DNA of 64,000 nucleotides from Gemmatimonas sp. GTDB lineage: Bacteria; Gemmatimonadota; Gemmatimonadetes; Gemmatimonadales; Gemmatimonadaceae. The notes under the pieces are model-generated. The model worked only from the letters and a program-made list of their open reading frames with translations, had not been told where the DNA came from and made no database searches. The stretch lies in assembly GCA_023910675.1 (NCBI GenBank), contig JAAVWC010000008.1:1-64000 (forward strand), given 5' to 3'. Each line of letters starts with the position of its first letter. Position 1 is the stretch's first letter. Below are positions 23,942-33,732 of the stretch, piece by piece. The position numbers and the translations under genes were made by a program.

Positions 23942-26782
23942 TCAGGGCGAGACTGTCCCCGTTCTTTCAGCCACACGGAACGAACCGTTCTCGGCAAAGC
24001 CAAGTGGGCCAGATCCGGTAAGCCCCGTTGTGCCGCCGGTCATGCTGATGGACCACTGAGTGCTGGCGTTGGCCATGCCCCACGCTGCGCTGAAGCCCGC
24101 GACGCCAGTGAAGTCGGGGAAGACAAGTGCCCACGTCGACGCCCCGGTGCCGACGTAGTTCCGCGACGCGTTGATGACCCAGCTGTTGGATCCGGTCGTC
24201 TCTTGCGTGAATTCAGCGCCGACCGACTCGCCATACTCTGCCTGCCACGTTCCCGTCGCGCTGAAGCGCACGTACGGCGAGGTGCCAAGCGACGTCACGG
24301 TGGGCGAGGAGAGCGTTGGGCCAAGCGTGAGCGTACGATTCACCAGGTCACGATTGAACTGCGCCATGATGCGCGTCGAGGTGACGAATCCGGTGCCTGT
24401 GAACGCCGCGACGAGCACCTGATGCCGGTCATTGGCGGTCGTCAGCGACGACGGGACACCGTACAGGCGCTGCGTCGTCCCAAGCCCGCTGGCCGTGGGA
24501 AAGCTGAAAACGCCAGCCGTGCCGTTTGCCGTGAGGAACGACATGGTGGCCACCACGGTCTCGCCGTTCGCATTGCCGATCGTGTAGTCGGCAGAGGCCA
24601 CCGCAAACGATTCGCTCCCTGTGAAATCGAGGAGCGGAATGGCACTACCCGCTGCGTAGTTCACATTGCGACGCAGAATGCCGCGGTCCGGTACGATATC
24701 GAGCGTCGTGAGGTTGAGCGACATGCGAATGGCGGCGAGGTCGGCAAGACCGTCATCCACGTCTTCGACGGTGTACGTGGTCCCCGGGCCGACCACGCTT
24801 CCCAGTGCCCCACCAATGCCGATAAACGCCGCGCTGCCGGCCGGTACGTTGGCCACGGTTCCAGTATGCGTCTTGGTCGCGCGATTGGAAATGCACTCGG
24901 ACGTGCCAGCCGACTCCAACTCGGCTTGCGAGAGGTACTGCACCGTCACATCCGCGCCGCCGCCAACGCGCGATATGGCGTAGGCCACACCGCCACGGGT
25001 ATCAACGGTGAAGGTGTACACGCGCGTGGTCGTGCCGCTCGGCGTAATTCGCGTCCAGGCCCCGCTGGTGCCGTTCTGGACGGCGAACCAGACCGGGAAG
25101 CGCGCCGCTTCGCAGAAGGTCCAGTTGACGTTGCCGGATCCGCCGCCGCCACCGGGTGTAACCGTGAGCGTCAGCGTGGTGGTCGCATCGCTCACACCCG
25201 TTCCCTGCCCACGAATCGTGATGGTGTAGGTGCCCGCGGCTGTGCCGCTGCCGACATCGAGTCCCAACTGCGACTGTGTGCCAGTGGCCAGACTCGGCGT
25301 GAACGTCGCCACCGTGCCGCTCGGAACGCCCGTCGCTGTCAGCGTCACCGCGCCGGTGAAGCCGCCGGCCCTCGCGATATTCACGGTCGAGAGGCCGGTC
25401 TGCCCCTGGGCAACGGAGACGGTGGCGGGGACCGTGTTGATGACGAAGCTCCCCGTTGCGGCTGCCGTCATCGTCAGGCCGAACGACGTGGTGCCACTGA
25501 CGCCGCCCGCGCCCGAGGCGCGCACGGTCAGCGTGTAGCTGCCGGGGGCCGCCGTCGCGGTTGCGCTGAGCGTCATCTGGCTGCTCGAACTGGTCGCTGG
25601 ATTCGGCACGAAGGTGGCCGTTACGCCTGCCGGAGCTCCTTCAAGCGCCATCGTGAGGTCGCCGGTGAGCCCACCGGTGCGCGTCAGCACGAGCGGAATG
25701 GCGGTGGCCGACGACGTCCCCTGCGACAGCTGCTGCGCGCTGATGGCGGAAATGGTGACGCCTGGTGGCGCGGCGACCGTCACGGTAACCGCCGTGCTTT
25801 GCGCTCCAACACCGGTGCCCGTTCCGTTCACCGTGAGGGTGTAGGCACCCGGCGTAATCGTGGTCGTGGTGGCAATCGAGAGCGTGGCGGTGGTCGCATT
25901 CGCGGCCACCGTCGAGGGGGCGATGGTCGCGGTCATCCCCGCGGGCGCCCCGGCAACAGCGAGCGTCGCGTCACCGGTAAAGCCGCCACTCCGCGCAACG
26001 GTAATCGTGCTCGTGCCGTTCTGTCCGGCCGTGACCGACAACGCCGCCGGTGACGCACTCAGCGCAATGGCCGGTGTGCCGGCTGCGGTCACGGTCAACG
26101 AGACGGTCGTCGTGGCGTTGCTCACGCCCGTGCCTGCGGCGGTCACGGTGATGGGGTAAGTCCCGGGTGCCGTGGTGGAACTGACGGCGAGCACCAACGT
26201 GCTCGTCGTCGACCCCGCCGCGATGCTCGCGGGCGCAAAGGTGGCAGTGACGCCGGCTGGCGTCGTCGCGGACAGCGCAACGGCATCGGCATAGCCGTTC
26301 GTGCGGGTCACGGTGACAGGCACGTTGGCGGCCGCGCCTTGCACGGCGGTGGCGGTGGGAGCGCCAACCGCCACCGCGATCGCCGGCACCGGCACTGTCA
26401 GTGCGAACGACGCCGACGCGGCGCTGACGCCGCTGCCCGTCGCCGAGATGTCCACGTTGCTGCTGCCTGTCGCGGCCGTGGCACTCACCGTGATGGTCGC
26501 AATGCTGGTCGTGGTGCCCCCGCTGAGCGTACTTGGCGCGAAGGTGACGGTGATCCCGGCCGACAGTGTGCCGGTGCTCAGGGCGACCGTTCCCGTATAG
26601 CCGCCACCGCGCGCCACCGTCACCGTGGTCGTGGTGGTGGTGCCACGCGTCGCCGTGGCTGCGGCAGACGAAAGCGACACGGAAATGGTGGGGGTTGGAG
26701 GCGGTGTGACCGGAGGACTACCATCGCTGCCACCGGCGCAAGCGGTGAGCAGGAGTACAACCGACGCGAGTAGTCTACGCAT
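23942..26782 (-). CDS. Large lipoprotein with five tandem Ig-like repeats
   Basis: A 946-residue secreted lipoprotein. MRRLLASVVLLLTACAGG is a clear lipoprotein signal with Cys at about 15. A Pro-rich linker leads to five repeats of 95-105 residues (about 30-550). Each has the pattern 'G....TVTVARGGGYTG.V.L', 'G..ATFAPS' and 'TAPGTYPITVTAAGTGVS.A', typical of NHL/BACON-associated or HYR-like bacterial Ig folds in surface proteins. After a Gly-rich hinge (PGGGGGSGN, about 550) comes a C-terminal region of about 390 residues rich in beta structure with two Cys. That region is not recognised and is probably the functional or ligand-binding part. Thr/Ala/Ser content is extreme. It is a single gene. 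Confidence 0.8.
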   Translation of the reverse strand: MRRLLASVVLLLTACAGGSDGSPPVTPPPTPTISVSLSSAAATATRGTTTTTTVTVARGGGYTGTVALSTGTLSAGITVTFAPSTLSGGTTTSIATITVSATAATGSSNVDISATGSGVSAASASFALTVPVPAIAVAVGAPTATAVQGAAANVPVTVTRTNGYADAVALSATTPAGVTATFAPASIAAGSTTSTLVLAVSSTTAPGTYPITVTAAGTGVSNATTTVSLTVTAAGTPAIALSASPAALSVTAGQNGTSTITVARSGGFTGDATLAVAGAPAGMTATIAPSTVAANATTATLSIATTTTITPGAYTLTVNGTGTGVGAQSTAVTVTVAAPPGVTISAISAQQLSQGTSSATAIPLVLTRTGGLTGDLTMALEGAPAGVTATFVPNPATSSSSQMTLSATATAAPGSYTLTVRASGAGGVSGTTSFGLTMTAAATGSFVINTVPATVSVAQGQTGLSTVNIARAGGFTGAVTLTATGVPSGTVATFTPSLATGTQSQLGLDVGSGTAAGTYTITIRGQGTGVSDATTTLTLTVTPGGGGGSGNVNWTFCEAARFPVWFAVQNGTSGAWTRITPSGTTTRVYTFTVDTRGGVAYAISRVGGGADVTVQYLSQAELESAGTSECISNRATKTHTGTVANVPAGSAAFIGIGGALGSVVGPGTTYTVEDVDDGLADLAAIRMSLNLTTLDIVPDRGILRRNVNYAAGSAIPLLDFTGSESFAVASADYTIGNANGETVVATMSFLTANGTAGVFSFPTASGLGTTQRLYGVPSSLTTANDRHQVLVAAFTGTGFVTSTRIMAQFNRDLVNRTLTLGPTLSSPTVTSLGTSPYVRFSATGTWQAEYGESVGAEFTQETTGSNSWVINASRNYVGTGASTWALVFPDFTGVAGFSAAWGMANASTQWSISMTGGTTGLTGSGPLGFAENGSFRVAERTGTVSP

Positions 26783-27017
26783 GACGAGTTACGGAAAAGG
26801 GAAGGGAACGATGCCCCCCCCAATCATTGTGCGCCTGTCGCCAACTGCAACCAGTCTGAACCATGCGGTAGGTTTCATGGTGGAAGCCTTGCGGGTAGTC
26901 CCGCGCCGGGCACTCCCGCATTAGCCCGCCGTTCACTCGGTGGTGGTGCTGTTGCCGGCGCTGCCGCCCGCTACATTCCGCAAAGACATCCGTTCTTACC
27001 CTTTCGCCGCCGTCGCA

Positions 27018-28256
27018 ATGGCACTCGATACCCTGATGGCGAGCGCGATCCCCGCGCTCCCTTCCGTAGAGCTCACCGCCCACCCGGGCGACCTGTTCAA
27101 CATCGATGCCGCGCTCACTGAAGAGGAGCGCGCCATTCGCGACACCATTCGTCGCTTCGTCGATGCGCGCATTCTGCCCATCATCGGCGACTGCTATGTG
27201 CAGGGGCGCTTCCCGGATGAACTCATCCCCGAGCTCGCCGAACTCGGGGTGCTCGGCGCCAATCTCCCCGAGGAGTATGGGTGCGCGGGCCTCTCGAGCG
27301 TGGCCTATGGTCTCATCATGCAGGAGCTCGAGCGTGGCGACTCCGGCATCCGCTCGTTCGCGTCGGTGCAAGGCGCATTGGTCATGTATCCCATCTTCGC
27401 CTTCGGCAGCGAAGCGCAGAAGCGGGAACTGCTCCCCAAGCTCGCCAAGGCCGAACTGATTGGCTGCTTCGGTCTCACCGAACCCGACTTCGGCTCGAAT
27501 CCGTCGGGGATGATCACACGCGCCCGTGAGCAGGCGGACGGCAGCTGGATCATCAACGGTGCCAAGATGTGGATCACCAACGGCTCCAAGGCCGACGTGG
27601 CGATCATCTGGGCCAAGACCGGGGACAGCACTGACGACAGCAGCATCCGCGGCTTCGTGGTCCCGACCGACACCCCCGGCTTCCAGGCGAAGGATCAGAA
27701 GGGCAAGCTGTCGCTGCGAGCCAGCGATACCTCAGAACTGGTGCTGGTCGACGTGCATGTGCCGGCCGATGCGATTCTCCCGTTGTCCAAGGGGCTCAAG
27801 AGCCCGCTCATGTGCCTCACGCAGGCCCGTTACGGTATCTCCTGGGGCGTGTTGGGCGCGGCCATGGCGTGCATGGAAGAAGCGGTGAGCTATGCCAAGA
27901 CGCGTGTCATGTTCGATCGCCCCATTGGCGGGTTTCAGATTCAGCAGGTGCGCCTCGCCGACATGCTCACGGAGATCGTGAAGGGGCAGCTCGTGTCGCT
28001 GCACCTGGGTCGCCTCAAGGACGCCGGCAACTTCACGCCCACGCAGGTGTCGCTGGCCAAGCGCAACAACGTCGACATCGCGACGAACATTGCGCGCGAA
28101 ACGCGCCGGCTGTTGGGTGGCAACGGCATCCTCGCGGAGTATGGCGCCATGCGACACATGGCCAATCTCGAAAGTGTGTATACCTACGAGGGCACGCACG
28201 ATGTGCACTCGCTCATTCTCGGACAGGCACTCACCGGTCTGAACGCGTTCAAGTAA
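27018..28256 (+). CDS. gcdH: Acyl-CoA dehydrogenase, glutaryl-CoA dehydrogenase type
   Basis: A 412-residue flavoenzyme from the ATG at 27018; a GTG at 26940 would add 26 non-family residues. Acyl-CoA dehydrogenase domains are in order: N-terminal helical (TEEERAIRDTIRRFVDARIL), middle (GCFGLTEPDFGSNPSGM) and C-terminal (YAKTRVMFDRPIGGFQ, LLGGNGILAEY). The catalytic base is Glu in VYTYEGTHDVHSLILGQAL, a signature that fits glutaryl-CoA dehydrogenases, which turn glutaryl-CoA into crotonyl-CoA plus CO2 in lysine/tryptophan catabolism. Electrons pass to ETF, and etfBA lie about 5 kb downstream. A hairpin terminator follows its stop. Confidence 0.85.
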   Translation: MALDTLMASAIPALPSVELTAHPGDLFNIDAALTEEERAIRDTIRRFVDARILPIIGDCYVQGRFPDELIPELAELGVLGANLPEEYGCAGLSSVAYGLIMQELERGDSGIRSFASVQGALVMYPIFAFGSEAQKRELLPKLAKAELIGCFGLTEPDFGSNPSGMITRAREQADGSWIINGAKMWITNGSKADVAIIWAKTGDSTDDSSIRGFVVPTDTPGFQAKDQKGKLSLRASDTSELVLVDVHVPADAILPLSKGLKSPLMCLTQARYGISWGVLGAAMACMEEAVSYAKTRVMFDRPIGGFQIQQVRLADMLTEIVKGQLVSLHLGRLKDAGNFTPTQVSLAKRNNVDIATNIARETRRLLGGNGILAEYGAMRHMANLESVYTYEGTHDVHSLILGQALTGLNAFK

Positions 28257-28290
28257 GCGGCAGACGTCGGCCGCATTCCAGCGCCCGAAA

Positions 28291-28330
28291 GAACGGCCCG
28301 GTTCCCACGAGGAACCGGGCCGTTCGGTTT
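28291..28330 (+). terminator. Rho-independent terminator after gcdH
   Basis: A perfect 15-bp stem (GAACGGCCCGGTTCC at 28291-28305, complement at 28311-28325) with a CACGA loop, followed by GGTTT. It lies 34 bases past the gcdH stop. Confidence 0.8.
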
Positions 28331-28456
28331 CCTGGGCTGTCGCACCTGCGCCATTGCATGGTGCAGTGACGAAACACTGGACGGCGATGTTTGGGCACGT
28401 AGTTTCTGCCGCACAACGACGACCAGTGATTTCGTTACCTCACCTCTGGGAGAAAG

Positions 28457-31400
28457 ATGCACATGCCGCACTCCGCCGTCCGCGATGTCGCGGCCAGGGC
28501 GCGCGCGCTCATGGCCGCGCTCGGGCTCGCTGCCATGAGTCTGGCGCCATGCGACGCTGTCATGGCACAAGCTGCCGGATCGATTGCCGGAACCATCGTC
28601 AACGGGAAGAACGGCTCCCCCATCGGCGATGCACAGGTCTCCGTCGAGGGACGCAATATCGGAACGACCTCCGACGCTGCGGGTCGCTTTCGTCTCGCCG
28701 GGCTGACTGGGAGCGGATCGGTACAGCTCACGGTGCGTCGGATCGGGTTCCAGCCCAAGACCATTGGCGCAACGATCGGCGATAGCGACGTGCGCATCGC
28801 CATCGCTGAACGGGCCATGGAGCTCACGTCGATGGTTGTTACGGGGACTGCGGGTGTCGCGGAAAAACGCGCCATTGGTAACGCCGTGTCCACGGTGAAC
28901 GCGGCCGAAATCGTCGCCACGCAGCCGGTCAGTTCGTTGCAGGAACTACTGAATGGACGTGCCTCCGGTGTCAGCGTCGTGGCGAGCTCGGGCCAGGTAG
29001 GAACAGGCTCGCGCATTCGCGTACGCGGCGCCAGCTCGCTGTCGCTGTCCAACGATCCGTTGATCTACGTCGACGGCGTGCGGGTCGACAACACGCAGGC
29101 GTCGGGCCCGGCCAACCAGGGGTTTGGTTCGGCCTCCATCTCACGCTGGAACGACTTCAATCCCGACGACATCGAAAGTCTGGAAGTCATCAAGGGACCG
29201 GCAGCGGCGACGCTCTACGGCACCGAAGCGTCCAACGGCGTCATTCAGATCATCACCAAGAAGGGGGCCGCTGGTCGCCCGGTGTGGAATGTCACGGCGC
29301 GCGGCGGTTCGAGTTGGGTGCCCGATGTGTTGACACGCTTCGAAGACAACTACGGCACGGTGCCGCGCGCGGGCAGTGCGACGGCTCTCGATACCGTGAG
29401 CATCTCCACGCGGCAGTTGAATGATTCGCTGCAGCGGAAGTTCGGCAACGACATCTTCACCAACGGCACGCTGCAGGACATTCAGATGTCCGTGTCCGGT
29501 GGATCCAACGTCGTGCGCTACTACGTGGGCGGCGGGTACGAGGAGAATCAGGGGGCGGAGCGGGTCAATCGTCTGCGGCGCACGAATCTGCGCGTGAACC
29601 TTCAGGCGAATCCGTCCCCCACGGTCGACCTGCAGACGAGCCTCGGGTATACCACCGGCCGCACCTATCTGCCTTACGAATCCGGCGGCGGCGGCGCGGT
29701 GTGGGGGACGGTGTTCTCGTCGCCGAGTTTTCTGTATGGTGGTGTGAACGTCCCGTCCCGCAATCCCGATAATCCGCAACTCGGGTTTCGCTCGGGGCCG
29801 CCGAATGCGTACTACGAGGCGTACGACGTCTTCCAGGATGCCGACCGCTTCACCGGCAGCTTCCAGTTCACCAATCGTCCCACGAGCTGGCTCAATCACC
29901 GCTTGATTGTCGGCCTCGATCGGCTCGCCGAAAACAACGAAGATCGCACGCCACGCAACGACATCATTGGCGCGACGTACGCGTCGTTCGCTGGCAGTGG
30001 TCTGCCGACCGCAGGTTCGATCTCCACGTCGACACGCGACGTGACGCTCACGTCGTACGACTATGTGGCGAACGCCGATTTCCAGCTGTCCGGCGCCGTG
30101 AAGAGTGTGACCTCCGCTGGCGGACAGATCTACCTGCGTCAGTCGCGACTGCGCTCTATCAGCGGTTCGACGTTCCCGGCGGTAGGGCTCACGTCGATCG
30201 CTTCGGCGAGCATTCGCAACGTCAGCGGTGACGAGTTGGTCCAGAACAACACCGTGGGCGCATTCATCCAGCAGCAATTCGTGTGGAACGATCGCTTGTT
30301 TCTCACGGGGGCCATTCGCACCGACGACAACTCGGCATTCGGTACGAACTTCGACGCCGTCACGTACCCCAAGTTGAGCGCGTCGTGGGTCTTGAGTGAA
30401 GAGCCGTCGCTGCCGATTCCGGCGTTCTTCAATCAGCTGCGCGTGCGTTCGGCCTACGGCGCGAGCGGATTGCAGCCCGGCGCCTTCGATGCCATTCGCA
30501 CGTACACCGCGTCCGGTGGGTTCCTCACGCCGTCGTCCGCCGGTAATCCGGATCTCGGACCAGAGCGCAGTACCGAACTGGAACTCGGCCTCGACGCCGG
30601 GATGTGGAATGACCGTCTCGGTCTCGAGCTCACCTATTTCGCGGGCTCAACGAAAGACGCGATCCTCTCGCGTCAGGCGCCGCCGTCGAACGGTTTCCCG
30701 GGGCTCCAGCTGTTCAACGCGGGACAGGTCGATCGCTCCGGACTCGAATGGTTGCTGCGCGGGACGCCCATTCGGCGCGACAATTTGTCGCTCGAACTCA
30801 CGCTCAGCGGCTCAGTCAACAGCTACAACATCGCGTCGCTGGGTGGCACGACCGATTTTGTGTCGCTCAGTAGCAACGTGGCGCATAAGGTCGGCTACGC
30901 GCCCGGCGCGTGGTGGGACCGGCGCATTGTCAGTGCGGACTACGATGCGACCACCAAGCGTGCAACGAATCTGCTGTGCGACAACGGGAATGGCGGCACG
31001 GTTGGCTGTGCGACCGCTCCGCGTGTGTTTCTCGGGAATTCGGTGCCCACGCAGGAAGGATCGTTCTCCGCCGGCCTGACGCTGTTCCGCAATCTTCGCG
31101 TGAACGCCTTTGTGGACTGGCGCGGTGGCTACAAGAAGCTCGACGGCAACTATCGCGTGCGCTGCGGCGCGTTCGTGCTCTGCCGTGAGCTCTATTACCC
31201 CGACGACGTACAGGACAAGGCGTTGCTGGGTGCCGTGCAAGCCGGGACGGCCTACACGCACCATCTCATTTCCGACGCGAGCTTCGCCCGCTTCCGCGAA
31301 CTCGCCGCGACCTACACGCTGCCGCCATCGTTTGCCAAGCGCCTTGGCGCCAGCCGTGCTTCCGTCACGGTGGCGGGACGGAACTTGGGCTTGTGGACGA

Positions 31401-31528
31401 ATTTTCCAGGCATCGAACCGGAAGCGTCGTTCAATGGTGGAACCCGCGGCGGCGCTTTCGGCCAGTGGGAGCAGAGCGTCCTGCCGCAGCTCCGCCAGTT
31501 CGTCACCACCGTCAACTTCAACTTCTGA
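28457..31528 (+). CDS. SusC/RagA-type TonB-linked outer membrane transporter
   Basis: A 1023-residue outer-membrane channel. The signal peptide ends near AVMAQAAG. A carboxypeptidase-regulatory-like domain follows (SIAGTIVNGKNGSPIGDAQV, about 43-125), then the plug (AIGNAVSTVNAAEIV, SLQELLNGRASGVSV, GSRIRVRGASSLSLSNDPLI, about 135-280) and a long beta-barrel ending LRQFVTTVNFNF with terminal Phe. GGGAG lies just before the ATG. It is co-transcribed with a SusD-like lipoprotein 5 bases downstream. SusC-SusD pairs import oligosaccharides or peptides with energy from TonB. No carbohydrase, sensor or anti-sigma gene adjoins, so the cargo is unknown. Confidence 0.92.
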   Translation: MHMPHSAVRDVAARARALMAALGLAAMSLAPCDAVMAQAAGSIAGTIVNGKNGSPIGDAQVSVEGRNIGTTSDAAGRFRLAGLTGSGSVQLTVRRIGFQPKTIGATIGDSDVRIAIAERAMELTSMVVTGTAGVAEKRAIGNAVSTVNAAEIVATQPVSSLQELLNGRASGVSVVASSGQVGTGSRIRVRGASSLSLSNDPLIYVDGVRVDNTQASGPANQGFGSASISRWNDFNPDDIESLEVIKGPAAATLYGTEASNGVIQIITKKGAAGRPVWNVTARGGSSWVPDVLTRFEDNYGTVPRAGSATALDTVSISTRQLNDSLQRKFGNDIFTNGTLQDIQMSVSGGSNVVRYYVGGGYEENQGAERVNRLRRTNLRVNLQANPSPTVDLQTSLGYTTGRTYLPYESGGGGAVWGTVFSSPSFLYGGVNVPSRNPDNPQLGFRSGPPNAYYEAYDVFQDADRFTGSFQFTNRPTSWLNHRLIVGLDRLAENNEDRTPRNDIIGATYASFAGSGLPTAGSISTSTRDVTLTSYDYVANADFQLSGAVKSVTSAGGQIYLRQSRLRSISGSTFPAVGLTSIASASIRNVSGDELVQNNTVGAFIQQQFVWNDRLFLTGAIRTDDNSAFGTNFDAVTYPKLSASWVLSEEPSLPIPAFFNQLRVRSAYGASGLQPGAFDAIRTYTASGGFLTPSSAGNPDLGPERSTELELGLDAGMWNDRLGLELTYFAGSTKDAILSRQAPPSNGFPGLQLFNAGQVDRSGLEWLLRGTPIRRDNLSLELTLSGSVNSYNIASLGGTTDFVSLSSNVAHKVGYAPGAWWDRRIVSADYDATTKRATNLLCDNGNGGTVGCATAPRVFLGNSVPTQEGSFSAGLTLFRNLRVNAFVDWRGGYKKLDGNYRVRCGAFVLCRELYYPDDVQDKALLGAVQAGTAYTHHLISDASFARFRELAATYTLPPSFAKRLGASRASVTVAGRNLGLWTNFPGIEPEASFNGGTRGGAFGQWEQSVLPQLRQFVTTVNFNF

Positions 31529-31533
31529 TCATC

Positions 31534-32772
31534 ATGCACAAGTCGATGAAGCTTTTGACCGCGGTGATCGTCCTCGGGTTTACCGCAGCCTGCGGGAACT
31601 TCGATCGCCTGCTCACGGTGCAGACGCCCAGCCGTCTGGCCGAATCATCGTATCTCGTCGCGGGCAATGCGGCGCTCATTTCTGCGAGTGCCGTCTCCGA
31701 CTACGAGTGCGCACTTGGCGGCTACATCGTCGCCAGCGCCCTCGGCGCGGGTGAACTCGTAGATGCCACACAGACGGCGGCCCGGTGGAACTACGATCGC
31801 CGCAACGTCGAAGCGGTGGATGCGTTGTACTCCACCTCAGGGTGTGAAGGCATTGGCGTGTACACGCCGATCAGCACCGCTCGCTACACCAACGATCAGG
31901 CGGTGAGCAAGCTGGAAGGCTGGAGTGATACCGAAGTCCCCAACCGCCAGCGGCTCATGGCGTTGAACTCCGCGCTGGCCGGCTTCAGTCTGCTGTTGCT
32001 CGGTGAAGGGTTCTGCGAAGGCGTCATCAACCTCGGTGCCGCACTGACACCGGCGCAGCTCTTCGACTCGGCCGAGGTCCGCTTCACGCGCGCCATCACC
32101 GCTGCGACCGCAGCGGGGGACGCTTCCGTGCTCAACCTCGCCTACGTTGGGCGTGCACGGGCGCGCATCAACAAGGGCGCGAAGGTCGGTGCGGCCGAAG
32201 ATGCCGCGCGCGTACCGGTGGGTTTCGTGTACAACGCCACCGCCGATGCCACGATCGGTCGCCGCAACAATCGCATCTTTCAACAGGTGAATCAGTCCAA
32301 CAACACCTCCGTGGCGCCGGCGTATCGCACGCTGAACGATCCGCGGGTGTCGGTCACCGACATCAACCGGACGGCGGCCGACCAGGTCAATCGCCTGTGG
32401 AACCAGAACAAGTACGCGAGCCTCACGGCCTCGTATCCAATTGCGACGGGTATCGAGGCGCAGCTCATTCTGGCCGAGGCGCGCGGTGGCACGGACGGGG
32501 TGAATATCCTGAATACACTGCGGGCGCGTACTGGCGTGGCGCTGCCGGCACTCACCGCGCAGGAAACCGCGAGCGTCGACGCCGCCGTGGCGGAGGAGCG
32601 TCGGCGTGAACTCTTCCTGCAGGGGAACCGGTGGTTCGATATGAAGCGGTTCAACGTGGTGCAGGTGCCGGCCGCCGGCGCGCTGTATCCCAAGGGCGGT
32701 GTATACGGCACCCAGCGCTGCTGGCCGTTGCCGGACGTGGAAAAGCTGGCTAACCCCAATTTCCGGGGCTAG
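31534..32772 (+). CDS. SusD/RagB-like surface lipoprotein
   Basis: A 412-residue lipoprotein from the ATG at 31534; the signal peptide ends in GFTAACGN, a lipobox with Cys about residue 20. Helix-rich TPR-like repeats of SusD follow (LMALNSALAGFSLLLLGEGF, FTRAITAATAAG). The C-terminal SusD signature is EERRRELFLQGNRWFDMKRF. It should cap the SusC channel and bind its ligand at the cell surface. At 412 residues it is shorter than typical Bacteroides SusD (about 500-550). It is coupled to the transporter gene with a 5-base gap and ends before a strong terminator. Confidence 0.88.
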   Translation: MHKSMKLLTAVIVLGFTAACGNFDRLLTVQTPSRLAESSYLVAGNAALISASAVSDYECALGGYIVASALGAGELVDATQTAARWNYDRRNVEAVDALYSTSGCEGIGVYTPISTARYTNDQAVSKLEGWSDTEVPNRQRLMALNSALAGFSLLLLGEGFCEGVINLGAALTPAQLFDSAEVRFTRAITAATAAGDASVLNLAYVGRARARINKGAKVGAAEDAARVPVGFVYNATADATIGRRNNRIFQQVNQSNNTSVAPAYRTLNDPRVSVTDINRTAADQVNRLWNQNKYASLTASYPIATGIEAQLILAEARGGTDGVNILNTLRARTGVALPALTAQETASVDAAVAEERRRELFLQGNRWFDMKRFNVVQVPAAGALYPKGGVYGTQRCWPLPDVEKLANPNFRG

Positions 32773-32843
32773 CGGTTACCACCGGGGCAGGCGCTGGATG
32801 CCGCCTGCCCCCACCTCCGAGCCTCCTGTCCCGCCTGTTACGG

Positions 32844-32872
32844 AAAACGCGACGCTGCCGTCGCGTTTTTTG
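32844..32872 (+). terminator. Rho-independent terminator after the SusC/SusD genes
   Basis: An 11-bp perfect stem (AAAACGCGACG at 32844-32854, CGTCGCGTTTT at 32859-32869) with a CTGC loop and a run of T. It is one of the best terminators in the window. Confidence 0.85.
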
Positions 32873-32973
32873 TGTTTTAGGAGTGCCACCCGTGTTGCCC
32901 CGCGCATGGCCGGTCCCTAGCTTCCCCTCCGTAACGTCTCATTCCTACCTGACACTCGAACGGAGCGGCAGCG

Positions 32974-33729
32974 GTGAAGATCGCCGTGTGCATCAAGCGT
33001 GTCCCCGTCATGGAAACCAAGTTCGCGATCGCGGCCGATGGCACGCGTGTGGACGAGGCGGGGCTCAAGTACGACGTCAATGACTTCGACCTCTGGGCTA
33101 TCGAGGCGGGTCTCCAGCTGAAGGAAAAGAACGGCAACGTGGGCGAAGTCGTCGCGGTGTGCCTTGGTCCCGACGCGGCCCAGGAGCAGATCCGCAAGGC
33201 GCTCGCGATGGGCGCCGACCGGGGTGTGCTCTTGCAGGCGGCGTCCGTTCCGGCCGACGGTCTCGCCATCGCGCGGGCGCTGGCGGCCGAGCTCAAGGAC
33301 GGCGGCTACGACCTCATTCTCTTCGGTCGCATCGCCATCGACTCCATGAACCAGATGACGGGACCCATGGTGGCCGAGTTGCTCGACCTGCCGTGTGTCA
33401 CGAACGTCTTCAAGCTGGAAATCGCCGGCGGCGCGGGTCGTGTCGAACGTGCGCTCGAAGGCGCGAGCGAAGTCGTGGAGTTTCCGCTCCCGGCCGTGCT
33501 CACCATCGATGACGGTCTTAACAAGGAACGCCTGCCCAGCCTCAAGGGCATCATGGCGGCCAAGAAGAAGCCGCTCGATGTGAAGCCGGCGCAGCTTGGC
33601 GACATCAAGGTGTCCGTCGCGAAGATGGCGCTGCCGCCCGAGCGTGCCGCCGGACGAATCCTCGGCGAGAATGCCGACGCGGTCCCCGAGTTGGTCCGCC
33701 TCCTCCAGACCGAAGCGAAGGTGCTCTGA
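32974..33729 (+). CDS. etfB: Electron transfer flavoprotein beta subunit
   Basis: A 251-residue ETF beta subunit starting at GTG. It shows the family N-terminus MKIAVCIKRVPVMETKF, VNDFDLWAIEAGLQLKE, the AMP-binding region FGRIAIDSMNQMTGPMVAEL, and the ETF beta signature with the recognition loop LPCVTNVFKLEIAG, ending in conserved ILGENADAVPELVRLLQ. With EtfA it carries electrons from acyl-CoA dehydrogenases (GcdH is nearby) to the membrane. etfA begins 3 bases after its stop. The beta-subunit recognition loop is known to be lysine-methylated in some organisms. Confidence 0.95.
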   Translation: MKIAVCIKRVPVMETKFAIAADGTRVDEAGLKYDVNDFDLWAIEAGLQLKEKNGNVGEVVAVCLGPDAAQEQIRKALAMGADRGVLLQAASVPADGLAIARALAAELKDGGYDLILFGRIAIDSMNQMTGPMVAELLDLPCVTNVFKLEIAGGAGRVERALEGASEVVEFPLPAVLTIDDGLNKERLPSLKGIMAAKKKPLDVKPAQLGDIKVSVAKMALPPERAAGRILGENADAVPELVRLLQTEAKVL

Positions 33730-33732
33730 GCC

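Noticed and set aside
23921-26053. A 710-codon open frame on the plus strand
   Set aside because: Antisense to the Ig-repeat lipoprotein; Arg-rich low-complexity translation without motifs.
24600-26700. Periodic sequence that could suggest a repeat array or CRISPR
   Set aside because: The period is about 300 bases and follows the Ig-like protein repeats; there are no short identical repeats with unique spacers.
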